A stretch of DNA of 64,000 bases, taken from NCBI RefSeq assembly GCF_023159225.1, contig NC_063166.1:45067149-45131148 (forward strand). Direction: 5' to 3'. The translations under genes and the position numbers were made by a program. Positions 44,605 through 55,540 of the stretch are shown here, piece by piece. Position 1 is the stretch's first letter. Each line of letters opens with the position of its first letter. The notes under the pieces are model-generated. The model had not been told where the DNA came from and searched no databases. It saw nothing but the letters and a program-made list of their open reading frames with translations. The DNA is from Perognathus longimembris pacificus. Its lineage: Eukaryota; Chordata; Mammalia; Rodentia; Heteromyidae.

Positions 44605-45212
44605 ATTAATACTAAGTGAAGTGAGCCAGACCCAAAGAAACATGGACTCTATGGTCCCCCTTATTGGGAATAATTAGTACAGGTTTAGGCAAGTCATAGC
44701 AGAGCATCACAAGGCCCAATAGCTATATCCTTATGAACACATAAGATGATGCTAAGTGAAATGAACTCCATGTTATGGAAACAATTGTTATATCACAGTT
44801 GTAACTACTTTCAATGTCCCATGTGTATATGTAGCTTCTATTATTGATGATGTTCTTGTATCACCTTCCTGTGGTTGTACCTATACTATCTCTGTAATCT
44901 TATCTGAGTATATTGGAAACCGTGTATACTGGTATTGGATGCAGGAAATTGAAAGGGAATACCAAATTTGAGAGACACAGGGTAAAAAAAAAAAGACAAA
45001 CAACTACAAAAGCAATACTTGCAAAACTGTTTGGTGTAAGTGAACCTGAACACCTCCGGGGGGGGGGGGGGGAGGGAAAGGGGGAGGAGGGAGGGGGGTA
45101 TGAGGGACAAGGTAACAAACAGTACAAGAAATGTATCCAATGCCTAACGTATGAAACTGTAACCTCTCTGTACATCAGTTTGATAATAAAAATTTGAAAA
45201 AAAACAAAACCA
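44605..45212 (+). mobile_element. Young L1 3' end, 5' truncated, sense
   Basis: Begins in the last 24 codons of ORF2 (stop at 44675-44677), followed by a 3' UTR that matches 15398-15900 nearly word for word. It includes the G-rich purine tract (45057-45100), 'gtaacctctctgtacatca' and AATAAA before an A-rich tail. Intact enough to be recent. The target duplication is unclear because both flanks are A-rich. Confidence 0.9.
45057..45102 (+). repeat. G-rich purine tract of the L1 3' UTR
   Basis: An uninterrupted run of 15 G followed by GGGA-type clusters. A shorter equivalent is at 15772-15822. Confidence 0.9.
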
Positions 45213-45329
45213 AAAAACTTTTCCACTTTAAAATGACCTATATTACCACAGTTAAAGGTAAGCCAGTACCCATAGATAGTTAATCTCTCTTCTGATTAAA
45301 TGCATAGTTTTACTCTTGGGCTTTCCTTC

Positions 45330-45588
45330 CTTCCTTCTTTCTTTTTTTCTTGTTGGTTGTAGAGCTTGAACTCAGGGCCTAGGAGTGTCCCTGCAGGAGC
45401 TCTTTTGCTCAAGGCTAGCTCTCCACCACTTTGAGCCATAGCATCATTGTTTTTCTTTTGGTGCTTAATTGGAGATAAGAATCTCATGGGGACTTTTCAG
45501 TCTGGGCTGGCTTTGAACCTCAGATCCTCAGATCTCAGCCTCCTGAGAGGCTAGGATTACAGGCATGAGCCATCAGCACCTAGCCCCT
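45330..45588 (-). mobile_element. B1-Geo SINE, antisense
   Basis: (TTCC/TTTC) tail, 'cttgaactcagggcctagg', 'ttaattggagataagaatc', 'ctcagatctcagcctcctg' and 'gccatcagcacctagcc'. Similar words tgggctttcc (upstream) and tgggcctttc (downstream) may be the target duplication. Confidence 0.87.
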
Positions 45589-45879
45589 GGGCCTTTCTAA
45601 GTATTGAAAAGATTCAAGACGGACAACCTTTTCTAGACTGCTCCTGTCAGAACCTGGTGAAAACATATTGCCTGGGAGTAGGGATTCTATGGGCAATGTG
45701 GACAACCCTGGATCTGTCACAGCAGAGTTTCCATGCATGTTGGTCACCTAAATTGTTGACCTGAGGTTTGGATTTGCTGGTCAAAATCTGCAAAGTGCTG
45801 AAAGTGAAATTTCCTCCTATAATTGAAAGTCTCCAGTGTGGGTGAACTTATGAAACCAACATATGCTCTGATATCAATA

Positions 45880-46130
45880 ATAGTGTGTATTGGATTATTT
45901 TTCATTGCTATAACAGAATACTTGAAGCTGGGAAATGTGTAAAGAAAAGATATTTCTATAGCTCACAGTTTGAGAGGCTGAAGAGCAAGGCATTGGCACT
46001 GTCCCGGGCTCAGCTTTGATGAGGACCTAGTGGAAGGTGCTCACTGTCCTGTTTAGGTACATCATAGATGGCAGCAGTTTAAGCAGGAGGGATCCCATGG
46101 TGAGACTGAAAGCCTGACAGGGAGGGGGTT
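45880..46130 (-). mobile_element. MaLR (MLT1/MST-type) LTR relic, antisense
   Basis: 'cattgctataacagaatac', 'agctgggaaatgtgtaaag' and 'agctcacagtttgagaggct' are reverse-complement words of a MaLR LTR 3' end. Confidence 0.6.
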
Positions 46131-46278
46131 TGCCATTCATGCTCTATTTATTTAGTTTTGTCCATTTGTATTGCTTTATTTGAAGTGTTCGGTAAAATGC
46201 TCATTTGTTAATTGGAACATTTGGCCTTTTGGGGTTTATATAGTCTTTCTTTCCTTCCTTCCTTCCTTCTGTAACAAC

Positions 46279-47160
46279 GGGGGCGGGGAGGGGGGGGGAG
46301 GAGGGCGAGAAGCCCTGCCCCATGTAGTCATCATTCCCATGCCCCACTGAGAAGCTTAAAGGGCATCCTGCCTTACCTTGAGGGGACCTGAACCACCCTC
46401 CCCCCCCCCACTCCCGCTCCGCCCCCCGCCCCCCAGCCTGTAGGCAGCTAGGGGGATATAAGATGGTGGGATTTCCCAGAAAAGGAGAAGAGGTGCAGAG
46501 AAAGCAAGGCGCCAGGAAGTGCCTTGTGGAGCTGAGCAGAGCCAGGGTTCCCCTCAGGCCTAAGGGGAGCCCGGGCCTGCTGACGGAGGGGAGCCTGGGC
46601 CTGTGGACAGAGGAGGCCTGAGTCCTGGGCCTGCAGAGAATGGAGGCCAGAGTGGCCTAGCTCTGGGCTGGAGGAGAGCTGAGGCCTGCAGAGCGGAGGC
46701 CTACTGAGAGCTAGAGGCCCTAGGAGAGGGGACAGAGAGGAGCAGAGCAGAGCTAAGCTGAAAAGAGCCTGAGGCCTGCTGGGGAGTCCGGAGCCTGAGG
46801 CCTGTGGGAAAGTCGGAAGCCTGGTGCCTGTTGGAGCCAGAGCAGAGGCAGAGAGTGGAGCAGAGGCCTGAGGAGAGTGGAGGCCCGAGGAGAGCGGAGG
46901 CCCACAGAGAGCCATGTGGAAAGTGGAGTCCCTCAGAGAAGGGAGAGGTCTATGAAGAACAGAGGCCTGTGGAGAACAGGAGGCCTGCAGAGAAGCCTGT
47001 GGAAAGGAAGAAAGGAAAGAAACTCGCCCCTGGAGACTGCAACTGCTCCTAGCTCTGGTGTAGCCGGGGACAAGGCAGTTGCAAACTGACTAATGAAACT
47101 GTAACCTCTCTGTAATTCAGTTTGATAATAAAAAAATATATACATATATATATAAAAAAA
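46279..47160 (+). mobile_element. Composite GC-rich element with minisatellite and L1-type 3' tail
   Basis: Parts in order: a G-rich tract (46279-46316); a C-rich stretch with GC-box-like words (46400-46436); a TATA-like 'gatataagatgg' (46455-46466); a degenerate tandem array of GAGGCCTG-centred units of about 17-21 bp (46540-47015); a short linker; then an L1-type 3' end ('atgaaactgtaacctctct', AATAAA at 47127-47132) with an A/T-rich tail. The last ~50 bp match the two L1 3' ends at 15860 and 45150, whereas nothing upstream does. A weak possible duplication aacaac is at 46273-46278 and 47176-47181. Alternatives are an ERV LTR next to an L1 tail, or an L1 5' region joined to its 3' end by deletion. 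No protein is encoded; the long frames are repeat artefacts. Confidence 0.6.
46540..47015 (+). repeat. Degenerate GAGGCCTG minisatellite
   Basis: At least 15 copies of 'gaggcctg' or one-mismatch forms, spaced mostly 15-30 bp apart, each followed by purine-rich 'gagagyggag'-type spacers. Confidence 0.75.
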
Positions 47161-47194
47161 ACAAGCAAAAAAATCAACAACTCATTAGTCATCT

Positions 47195-47520
47195 TTAACA
47201 GTGCTTGGTGAATTTTCTCGCTCCCCAGAATAACACTGTTCCTTCTTCCCTCCATTCCTCCCTTCCTTCCTTCCTATTGTAAAGGTGATATACTGAGGAG
47301 TTCCAGTTATGTAAGTTAGGTAATGAGTATTTTTCATTTTAAACACTGTTATCCTCTCCCTTGTTTTCTCCCACTTACCCCTCCCTAGAACTCTCCCCCT
47401 CCCAAGTTCGTTAGGGAACATAGTGTCAAGTGAGTATCATTGTTGCATTAGTTCATCCTTTATCCTGTTTCTGTGATTCCCTTTCCTTTCCGCAGACTGA
47501 ATAAGTTTATATACAAGACA
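47195..47520 (-). mobile_element. L1 3' UTR fragment, antisense
   Basis: From the (TTCC) stretch at 47260, 'attgtaaaggtgatatact', 'gtaagttaggtaatgagt', C/T-rich block and 'gtatcattgttgcattagt'. Same family as 18565-18840. Confidence 0.65.
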
Positions 47521-47554
47521 AAGTGTACAGAAATCTAAAACAGAAATTAAAAAG

Positions 47555-47930
47555 GAAATGACTGCATATAAGGCTTAATAAGAAACTCTTGTTTCCAATT
47601 CTTAGAGTTTGTTTTGATATGTTTTATTATATATGATTTTATGCATTTAGCAATTGAACTATTGAGATCTCCTCTTAAGATCACAGATGTTTTCTAGTTA
47701 TTATAAATGAGGTAAACCATGCAACCTACTTTTCTTTGGGCCCCATTCCTTTACTTTATAAGATTTTTTTTCTAGGACTTTCCATTTCCTTATGAATGGA
47801 GCAATATCATTCTTTCTGACAGAGGCATAGAATTCCATTGTATGTATATGCCACATCTTCTTGATCCATTCTTCTACTAAGGGGCATCTGGGTTGGCTCC
47901 ACATCTTAGCTATGGTATGTCATTCTCTTC
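47555..47930 (-). mobile_element. L1 3' end, antisense
   Basis: 3' UTR remnant, then antisense ORF2 C-terminus ('actttccatttccttatga', 'agaggcatagaattccat', 'ggggcatctgggttggctc'). About 65 codons still read as ORF2 on the minus strand (47701-47904), including the H-T-M-E-F-Y motif. Confidence 0.8.
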
Positions 47931-47939
47931 AATAATAAT

Positions 47940-48115
47940 TGTTTTGCCAGTTCTCACCAGGATCCCATGACAACTATTCAAATTTCTTCTTGGGCTAGTG
48001 CCTCCAATGACCTGCTCATTGGCAGGTGGAACCTACATCTCCCATCACTGCCAAATTGGGAACTATCTTTCAAACATGAGATCCTCTAGGTGACAAGCTA
48101 CATCCATCTAATCCA
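47940..48115 (-). mobile_element. LTR relic, antisense (MaLR-like)
   Basis: 'tagtgcctccaatgacctg' and 'gcaggtggaacctacatctc' resemble the antisense 5' half of a MaLR LTR. Confidence 0.45.
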
Positions 48116-49018
48116 TAGTAGATTCTTCACTACAACCTACTAATTAGTGGAAGTCAACATGACCTAAATTAAGGGAATTTATTGGCTCCTGCAACAAAAA
48201 TCACCAAAGTATCAATTTAGATGAGAACTGAACCAAGAAGCTTCATGTTGCCAAGAAGGGATTTGCTTCTGTTTTCCTGCTCTTCCTTTCATAGTGTCAG
48301 CTTTATCCTAAATGGGCTCTGCTATGGCTCTAGGAAAGTTGCCAGAAAGACAATTGCCTGCGTGATGTTTACAAATTCTAGAAGAAAATAGCTCTAACTG
48401 AAAGCTGTCAAACAGCTTTCCTCTGATTGGACACTTAGGTCACATGATGACCTTTGAGCCAATCACAGTAACTATGCATTTTAATTCTTCCACAAGAAAG
48501 ATGCAGTAGCTCCTTTAATGACATCTTGGTCTGACTGGTGAGAACACTAGGATAGTGGAGACTCAGTTTTTCTTCACATTCTTTAGTTTAGAAATTTGTT
48601 AGACCAAGCTATGTAAGTATGAGAAGTCTGAGAAAATAAATAAGGCTATTTTTTTCTGTCCATGTGTATTGTACTGGGTCATACTCTTTAGTTGTATTAT
48701 ACATTATTCAATTCCGAAAGTGATGCTCTGAAATTGACCCTAATAAAAAAAATCCTAGTACTTGCTCTGGGTAGCTCACCTGCAGAGCAGTTCAAGCCAT
48801 ATTAATGGGCAAGAGGTGAGTATCTTGAAAGTCTGATGTGACCTTATTCTCTCAATTTATCATCTGGAACTATGGGCCCATTGTTAAGAATGTCTGTGAG
48901 CAGAAGGTTATAACCCTTCAGGATGTGCCATTGTCTGCAGTACATATATTTTACCACACTGACTCCCATCTTTTAAATTAGTAAACCTTTGACCATCTTA
49001 AGCCAAGGTCAGTGTTTA
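48116..49018. other. Mostly unique DNA, possible old LTR-like segment 48190-48490
   Basis: 'attggctcctgcaacaaa' and 'tgagccaatcacagtaact' hint at an ancient interspersed repeat. I cannot name it. Confidence 0.3.
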
Positions 49019-49111
49019 TCTTTTTGTGTTAGTCAGGTTCTTCAGAGAAATGGAATCAAAAGGATATCTATCTACCTGTCATCTGTCTGTCTATCTGAAT
49101 TTGTTATAAAA

Positions 49112-49205
49112 AATTGGAGCTGGAGAAATGGTTGTATGCCAGTCCAGCAAGGAAGTTCAGAAAGCACAAAGTACAAGAAGGCTCTGAGTTTAAGCCCCCA
49201 ATACA
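49112..49205 (+). mobile_element. ID-like SINE fragment, sense
   Basis: 'gagctggagaaatggttgt' and 'ctctgagtttaagcccccaa' are the A-box and B-box regions of an ID-like element. Confidence 0.5.
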
Positions 49206-49457
49206 GGCATAAAAAATGAATTAGCTTACATGATTCTAGAGGCTGAGGATTTCCAATCCAAGAGAACTAATTCTATAGATCCTTTCTTTATCTGAAGGTC
49301 TGAGAACCAAGAAAGGCCCTGATGTTAAGTCTGAGGCTGCAGTAGACTGATGTCCCATCTTGAAGACAGAGAAATTCTTCCTTAGTCTTTGATTCAGTCC
49401 AGATTTTCCACAGGTTGGATAAGGCTCTAGTCTCGTGGAGGACCAGAGACAGCAATG

Positions 49458-49458
49458 A

Positions 49459-49507
<49 letters not shown>
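49458..49507. repeat. (TG)n microsatellite
   Basis: About 24 uninterrupted TG units. Confidence 0.95.
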
Positions 49508-49690
49508 CAGTATCATAATAAGAGAATTATTTTGTACAATGGATATGCACTAATCAAATACATGTTAAAATTACCCAGAAATACCCTCACAAGCTCACCT
49601 AGAAATAATGTGTGACCAACAAATATGTGTAGGTACAAAGCTACTTAGTCAACTAGACACATGAAATGAACTTCCACATTTGTCTTATAT

Positions 49691-52075
49691 GATATTGTTC
49701 AGGTCAATAGTCTTATTTAACTATCCTGGCCATTTCTGGGCCATTCCTGGAACTGGAGCTGGAGCTGGGGGGCAGTGCTGCCTGAACCACTGAGTTCAAC
49801 GATGGACTAATTTCCAGTTAATTTTCTGTGGCAGACATCATTGTTGACTACCATTTGCAAATGAGAGAACTGTGAGATTCAACTCAGTGGATTTGTGTAT
49901 CTGTTTAGCAGAGATGATCTGTTTATATAAGGGCCATTTGGAGATATGAGAGATGGATCCATCGAGTCTTCAGAAGGTGTTTAATAATCTAGGTTTTGTG
50001 GAGACTCAGGGCTCCCTGAGGATGTTTCACTGTTGAGATACTTGAGGAGCTGGAAAGGTTCCCCTCCTCCCTCACCACCCCAAGCCCTGCTCCGATCACA
50101 GTATATCTCTCCCACAAGCTTCCTATTATCCAATGTTCCACACATGGGGCTCCACTTACTATCTGAGGCTGCTGATATAAAAGTTAAAAACCACTACTTC
50201 ATCCTCCCTCTGTGATCTTAGAAATGCCACCCCCTTCCCCTCTTTAGCCTTCTGTTCCCTTTACTTGTAAATCCAAAGGGCTGGACTAGAAATTTTCAAA
50301 GGCTTTTCATCTCCAGCTGTCTATGATTTTTGTGACTTTTTTTTCCCCATTGGCCAAAATAGCACTTACAAATTTTGTGAAAATTGATGAAATTACTACA
50401 TCAGAAGTTATTAATTCAGTGCAGTGTCCCCATCTTAGTGAGTTTTTAGCTACTAATGCCACATGACAGTCATAAAGTGCCAAGCATCGCTGGTGTGGGT
50501 TGGAGCTAACAGTGTGAGATTTGCTAAGTGTTTCCATGCGATCAGTATGAATGCAATCACGTCTCCAGAGTGAGAAAGGTCAGTGCCCTGTAGCCGCCAA
50601 GCTTTGCCACACTGAGGGGACATGAAGGGACTGCCACTTGCTAAACACAAATCAGGCTAAAAAATGAATACCCTTTGAGTTGCAGCCTAATAGCTTCGAA
50701 TGTCAAATGATATTACTTTGGGAGGCTGGTAAGCTCCCTTCTCAGCACACAGCAGTGTATAAATCCCCTCATCTCATTTGATTAATCTTACAGACTATAG
50801 AATATGTTATTAGACCCAGAAAACATGAATGCAGTGTGATAGTCAGTAGCATTACTGAGCATAGCAATTCTTTTAAGTCCTGTTTTTTTTTTCTTGCTTC
50901 CATATTGCTTGAAAGGGTGAAGCCCCCTATTGAGCTCAGTGAATGAGGGTCTTATGTGAAGTTATGTTAGCTCATATATATGTAAGTAAAAATATGGTTT
51001 GTTTATAGCATGAAACAACACTGCAGTAAAATCAGAATGCTTTCTCTCTCTCCCTTTCATAATCCACATTTCCAAAGCGGTACTTGGCAGGAGAGAGAGA
51101 CCATAATATTCATAACTATTATCTCTACCACATTAACGTGGTAGAGATAGCTTTTTTTTTTAAAATGTCTTGTACCTTTTTTAAAGTGGACACTCTCCGG
51201 GAAGAAAATGTATTGGCAATGATGTGTTATTTTAAGAGGTGTTTTCCTTTGTTCATCTTAAGGCAATGCTTTTTATTTTCCCCCTCAGAAAGCCCCCAGG
51301 AGAATATTCTCTTTCTCTCCATCCTAATATGCAGGAAGGCATCTGAAATGCCACATGCAATAGATGAACTGCACCCTGCCCGGGAATCATGCAGCATCTT
51401 CCTTTTCAAGACCTGGAAGCCACTGTGGCCTGACAAGCAGTAAGAAATGTGATAATAAAGACTAGGGCCACTCCAGGGCTGGATTTCATTTCCAGCTTAA
51501 TTAAGTCCTAGAAGCACACCTGACCTCAAGCTTTGAAGAGCTGCAGCCCAAGCCAGGTGCCCTCATCAGCTTGGACTCACCCTGCAGTGATTGTGGAAAA
51601 GCACCGGAAAGACAGCGTGGAGGGAGGCGGAAGCCAATGGAGATGAAACGGCAGAGTTAGGAAGCAATATTTCAGAGAAAGCTGTTTTATCCAGTGGGTG
51701 ATCTATTTGCCCATCTGCTTAAAAGGTGAGCAATGAAGCTAACCTAGAAATGTAGTGAATTGAAACTCATCCAACAGGACCCCTCTGCTCTGACCACCTG
51801 TCATTCTCTTCCCTCCCCACGGCCCAGCTCCTTCTTCAACTCCTGTCCCCCCTTTCACCAGCCCACCCCCACTGTGGTTAATTGGATATAAATGCACTTA
51901 GTGGGCAGCAGTCCTGATCAGCCCATCAGTATACATGGCTTGAGTGTTGTAACCAGTTACATACTCCTTTAGTCACTGCTGCCACAAAGGGTCTCTGTTC
52001 TACATCCTGGAGACCAGAAATTCTCTTAAAATGTAGACAGAGAAATAATTCCTTGCCATGATTTATTGGGCCTAG
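49691..52075. other. Unique DNA with a perfect hairpin at 51120-51149
   Basis: No repeat family recognised over 2.4 kb, which is unusual for this window. Frames up to 119 codons have no recognised domain. A weak MIR-like trace lies near 50210-50290. Confidence 0.4.
51120..51161 (+). other. 12-bp perfect inverted repeat followed by a T run
   Basis: Arms tatctctaccac and gtggtagagata enclose the 6-base loop ATTAAC. Two bases later comes a run of ten T (51152-51161). Such a layout could stop RNA polymerase III or form a short RNA hairpin. No polymerase III promoter is apparent upstream. Confidence 0.6.
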
Positions 52076-52079
52076 ATAT

Positions 52080-52215
52080 TATTCAAGGATCTTGAGTGAC
52101 ACCATCTCATCCGGTTTTCACATCCACTGATGACTTATTACAAGGGTTTTATAGGTGAGGAAATGGAGCCTCATAGAGTAGGTAACTGTCTCAGATCTAG
52201 TAGCCAAATGTGAAG
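52080..52215 (+). mobile_element. MIR SINE fragment, sense
   Basis: 'tataggtgaggaaatgg', 'gcctcatagagtaggtaac' and 'ctcagatctagtagccaaa' fit the MIR core. Confidence 0.6.
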
Positions 52216-52349
52216 GAGGATTATGGGGTTTATTGAGGTATGTCTCAGGAGAAACTTGAAGGGAGGCACAGGAGTGAGAGAGAAATGGGAAAGGATGAGC
52301 AAGGTGTGGCATTGGACGGGTCCACAGGAAAGCTCTGAAATACAAACTA

Positions 52350-52461
52350 TCCCTTCCTTCCTTCCTTCCTTCCTTCCTTCCTTCCTTCCTTCCTTCCTTC
52401 CTTCCTTCCTTCCTTCCTTTCCCTCCATCCCTACCTCTTTCTTTCTCTTTCTTTCTTTCCT

Positions 52462-52525
<64 letters not shown>

Positions 52526-52618
52526 TTTCCTTCTTTCTTTCTCACTCTCTTTTTTCCCTCCCTCCCTCCCTTCCTCCCTCCCTCCTTCCCTGCCTGCCTG
52601 CCTTCCTTCTCTTCTTTC
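52350..52618. repeat. Long polypyrimidine tract (CCTT)n, (CTTT)n, CCCT-rich
   Basis: CCTT units (52350-52420), then CTTT units (52440-52530), then CCCT/CCTG units to about 52618. Frames through it are artefacts. It precedes a Geo fragment. Confidence 0.95.
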
Positions 52619-52619
52619 T

Positions 52620-52728
52620 TACTTGTGCTGAAACTGGGGCTTAAACTCAGGCCCTGGATGCTGTCTTTTAGGTTTTCTTTTGCTTAAATCTGTTGCTCAG
52701 TGTGGCTGGAGCAACAGTTCAAGCCACC
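52620..52728 (-). mobile_element. Geo SINE fragment, antisense
   Basis: 'tgctgaaactggggctta', 'ctcaggccctggatgctg' and 'gttcaagcc'. Only the Geo half is visible. Confidence 0.65.
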
Positions 52729-54285
52729 TGCCCTGAGCTATGTATGAGTTTCCTGGGGGAAAGGGGAAGTCATTTTACATGTGACGTGCTGCACTGTACA
52801 TGATGACCTGTCTGTAGGACATCTGTGAGTACTCCTTGAATTTGGAGAATTCTACCTGATGTCACTTCCTCAGCCAATAAGTCAACATTAATTTAGTGTC
52901 CATGATCTGTAAATAACTGCATGGTAGGGGGTTGGGGGTGGTGGTGGGAAGAAGGTACCTTGTCAGTGGCTTGCCTGATTCACTTTCTGTCTGTGATTTC
53001 AGAGTCCATAAAATAGCAACAGGCAGGAAAGCACTGGAGGTATTTCTAGCAAGGATTTCCTGCAGTACCAGGAAGCAGGGCAGCTATATAGGAGCCACAG
53101 AGAATAAAGACAGATGCTTAGAATCAGGAGGCTTGAATGTCACTCATTAGTGCATTTGTGCCTTGTAAAGTGAGTCCAAGATATTCCTGGCCCCATCTGC
53201 AGGCCTGTTGTTGAAGATGGACAAGGACAATACCAGTGAAGCCTACTGACTTGGCAGAATAAACAAATACATCTTTAAGGACCAGTCCTGGAAACAGTGC
53301 TGGCTCAGAGACAAGGATAGAGGGTAGACTTGTCTAGCATCCCTCCCTGATGTTCAAGTGGCACATGCTACCTCAGCACCCATGGGTGCTTAGAATTCAG
53401 TGCTTCAGGGCATAAAGGAGAAAAAGAGAAATCAGCATTCCATTCTCTTTTCCTTGTGACTGTAGTTGTCTGTATATGCTATAATTAGGGTCCTCCATTA
53501 CATCTCCAATTTCAAAAAGTTTCCCATTTAATTGTACCAGGACATACATACTTTACAATGCTTGACATTTGCTCAAGTGGGCAAATAATTGTTTTGACAT
53601 TGTGACAGTTGCAGAGAGCATATTTTAAAAATTCTCTGAAATCTGCCAATGGGATAATTAGAATCTAATTCTCGTTTGCCAGGGCAATGATCTCTTTAGG
53701 CCAAATGAATCCCCAATGGTGTGCCAGACTCCATTTCCTGCTCCTTACTGACTGGCAATTTCACATAATATTTCCATTCTCCAATGATGACTGATTTTTG
53801 ACCTTTAATGGTACTATCCATTATGTAACAAATACATGTGTGTTTCTTTGGATGTTTCCCCCTACAAATCTCACTGCTTAAGAAATAATTTTAATTTCAT
53901 TTTCATGGCTATCAAGGACTTCTCTTTCCTTACAGGGTCACCCCCATGGCTGGCCTGAGGCAGTGGAGTATGGGATGAGGAATTGGCACTTCAGTTCTGG
54001 GTCAAGGGGCCAGGGAAGGAGTGATACCTGAGGAATAGTGGGCAAGGAAGCAGGGAAGAAGAAAACCCAGGATGTGAGGTGAATGGCTGGGGAGATGCCG
54101 GGCTGCCAGAAGTGTCACCTGTTTCCAGGTTGGATTCAGTAAGGGTCCTGGAAATGTTCAGAGTGGAGAAAGCTGTGGGATTTTCCTTCTTGGAAGGTTA
54201 GGGCTGCTCGGCTGGGCCATGGATTTAAGAGCTATTAAGATGCCGAGCTAGGCCAGGCAGCCCTCCACAATTCTAACCTTACTCA
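52729..54285. other. Unique DNA, possible conserved non-coding element at 53440-53930
   Basis: No repeat recognised. The stretch 53440-53930 is AT-rich with several TAAT/ATTA words and no decayed-repeat signature. Confidence 0.35.
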
Positions 54286-54289
54286 AGGA

Positions 54290-54380
54290 TTCCACAGAGC
54301 CTCTATTTCATTCCTATCACTTTGTGGATGAGGAATCCAAACTCTGTATTACTGAAATGGTCTGTCCTAGGGCATGTAAC
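54290..54380 (+). mobile_element. Possible MIR fragment
   Basis: 'actttgtggatgaggaatcc' matches the MIR core only. Confidence 0.35.
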
Positions 54381-54639
54381 TCAAGGGTATTCACTCCAGG
54401 CAAAATGTCCTCTGCTGTATTCTCCAGGTGACACAGAAAAATGTCCAGGTATCTAGGTATAAAGGTTGGTTTTTTCTTTTGTCTCCCCCCACCCATCCTA
54501 CTCTGACTTGTAATTACATAAAGAATGAACATGCCTTTAAGAGTTTTCATTGTTTTCTCCCAAAGGATGCATTTTGAATCTTGTCTGTGTATCAAAGTGG
54601 TAATTGATTCACACGCGTTTGGTCCTTGTACATGTCCCT

Positions 54640-54720
54640 TGTACAAATGAAGAAAGTGAGATCTCAGGAGGTAAGGTGGCCGATTTAAGGTCCCATGATG
54701 AGTAACAGGGTTAGGGCAGC
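54640..54720 (+). mobile_element. MIR SINE fragment, sense
   Basis: 'aatgaagaaagtgagatctc' then 'gtggccgatttaaggtccc' matches the MIR core in order. Confidence 0.6.
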
Positions 54721-55210
54721 CAAGAACTACAAAGTATTCTGTGCATGTATGAGTATGCTTGTCTTTCTACACACATGGAAATCAACCAGGGCACTTGTGG
54801 GCAAGATGGGGAGGTAAGACTTTGCTGTCTTTCCTCCCCTGGTAGGCAGAAGCTGGAGCCCAGGGATTAGGGTGATGTAAAGCAGGAAAACTCTCTCTTG
54901 GGCCCTACGATTGTTTTGGGAAGAACATGTAGACCCAAATAGGAAACTATGTTCTAAAGTTAGGGAAACAGAGTTAGGGTAGAGCACAAGAGGCAGGCTT
55001 ATCTAGGGGGCAAAGGAGAGTAGACAGTAGGTGAAATATTTACGGTAAGTCAAATTAACATAGTGCAGAAAGGTATGTATTTAGAAACAACTGTCATCAT
55101 CTCAGCTTTCTTCCCTTGGAGTCACTTTGCATGTAAGTTTCTTTCTGCTTTTGCTTCTCCCATTGGTTACTTCCAGAATCATGACTAGTATGTGAAAGAT
55201 TTATCTCTTC
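54721..55210. other. Unique DNA
   Basis: Nothing recognised. Confidence 0.35.
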
Positions 55211-55216
55211 AAGATT

Positions 55217-55255
55217 CATTTATTTATTTATTTGTTTATTTGTTTGTTTATTTGT

Positions 55256-55298
<43 letters not shown>

Positions 55299-55300
55299 TT
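55217..55300. repeat. (TTTA)n microsatellite with TTTG variants
   Basis: About 20 TTTA/TTTG units in the tail position of the SINE that follows. Confidence 0.95.
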
Positions 55301-55304
55301 TTTT

Positions 55305-55496
55305 GCCAGTCGTGGGCCTTGGACTCAGGGCCTGAGCACTGTCCCTGGCTTCTTCCCGCTCAAGGCTAGCACTCTGCCACTTGAGCCACAGCGCCGCTTC
55401 TGGCCGTTTTCTGTATATGTGGTGCTGGGGAATCGAACCTAGGGCCTCGTGTATCCGAGGCAGGCACTCTTGCCACTAGGCTATATCCCCAGCCCC
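55305..55496 (-). mobile_element. IDL-Geo SINE, antisense, CpG-rich (young)
   Basis: Full-length reading with several CpG sites intact ('cagcgccgcttctggccg', 'ggggaatcgaacctaggg', 'ctcgtgtatccgaggca'), whereas most other copies have TG or CA there. Preserved CpGs suggest recent insertion. The target duplication is obscured by the TTTA repeat on both sides. Confidence 0.93.
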
Positions 55497-55540
55497 ATTT
55501 ATTTATTTTTATTTAGCTTATTTATCTAGTTATTTATTGA

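Larger units (their letters stand above)
49020..49690 (-). mobile_element. Ancient interspersed repeat (ERVL/MaLR-like), antisense
   Basis: 'gttagtcaggttcttcaga' at the start and 'acccagaaataccctcac' plus 'cacctagaaataatgtgt' at the end belong to one widely dispersed mammalian repeat. It is interrupted by an ID-like piece (49112-49205) and a (TG)n microsatellite. Confidence 0.55.

Noticed and set aside
46448..46915. 155-codon minus-strand frame rich in Ala, Leu, Pro, Ser
   Set aside because: It reads through the GAGGCCTG minisatellite, is low complexity and has no domain.
46270..47083. Composite element considered as a simple solo LTR (TG start at 46270, CA end near 47083)
   Set aside because: No matching duplication at those ends, and the L1-type tail continues without a break. 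Kept only as an alternative.
51120..51149. Hairpin as a microRNA precursor
   Set aside because: Far too short (12-bp stem, 6-base loop) for a canonical precursor.
52171..52687. Frames of 124 and 154 codons
   Set aside because: The same cause: a pyrimidine microsatellite.
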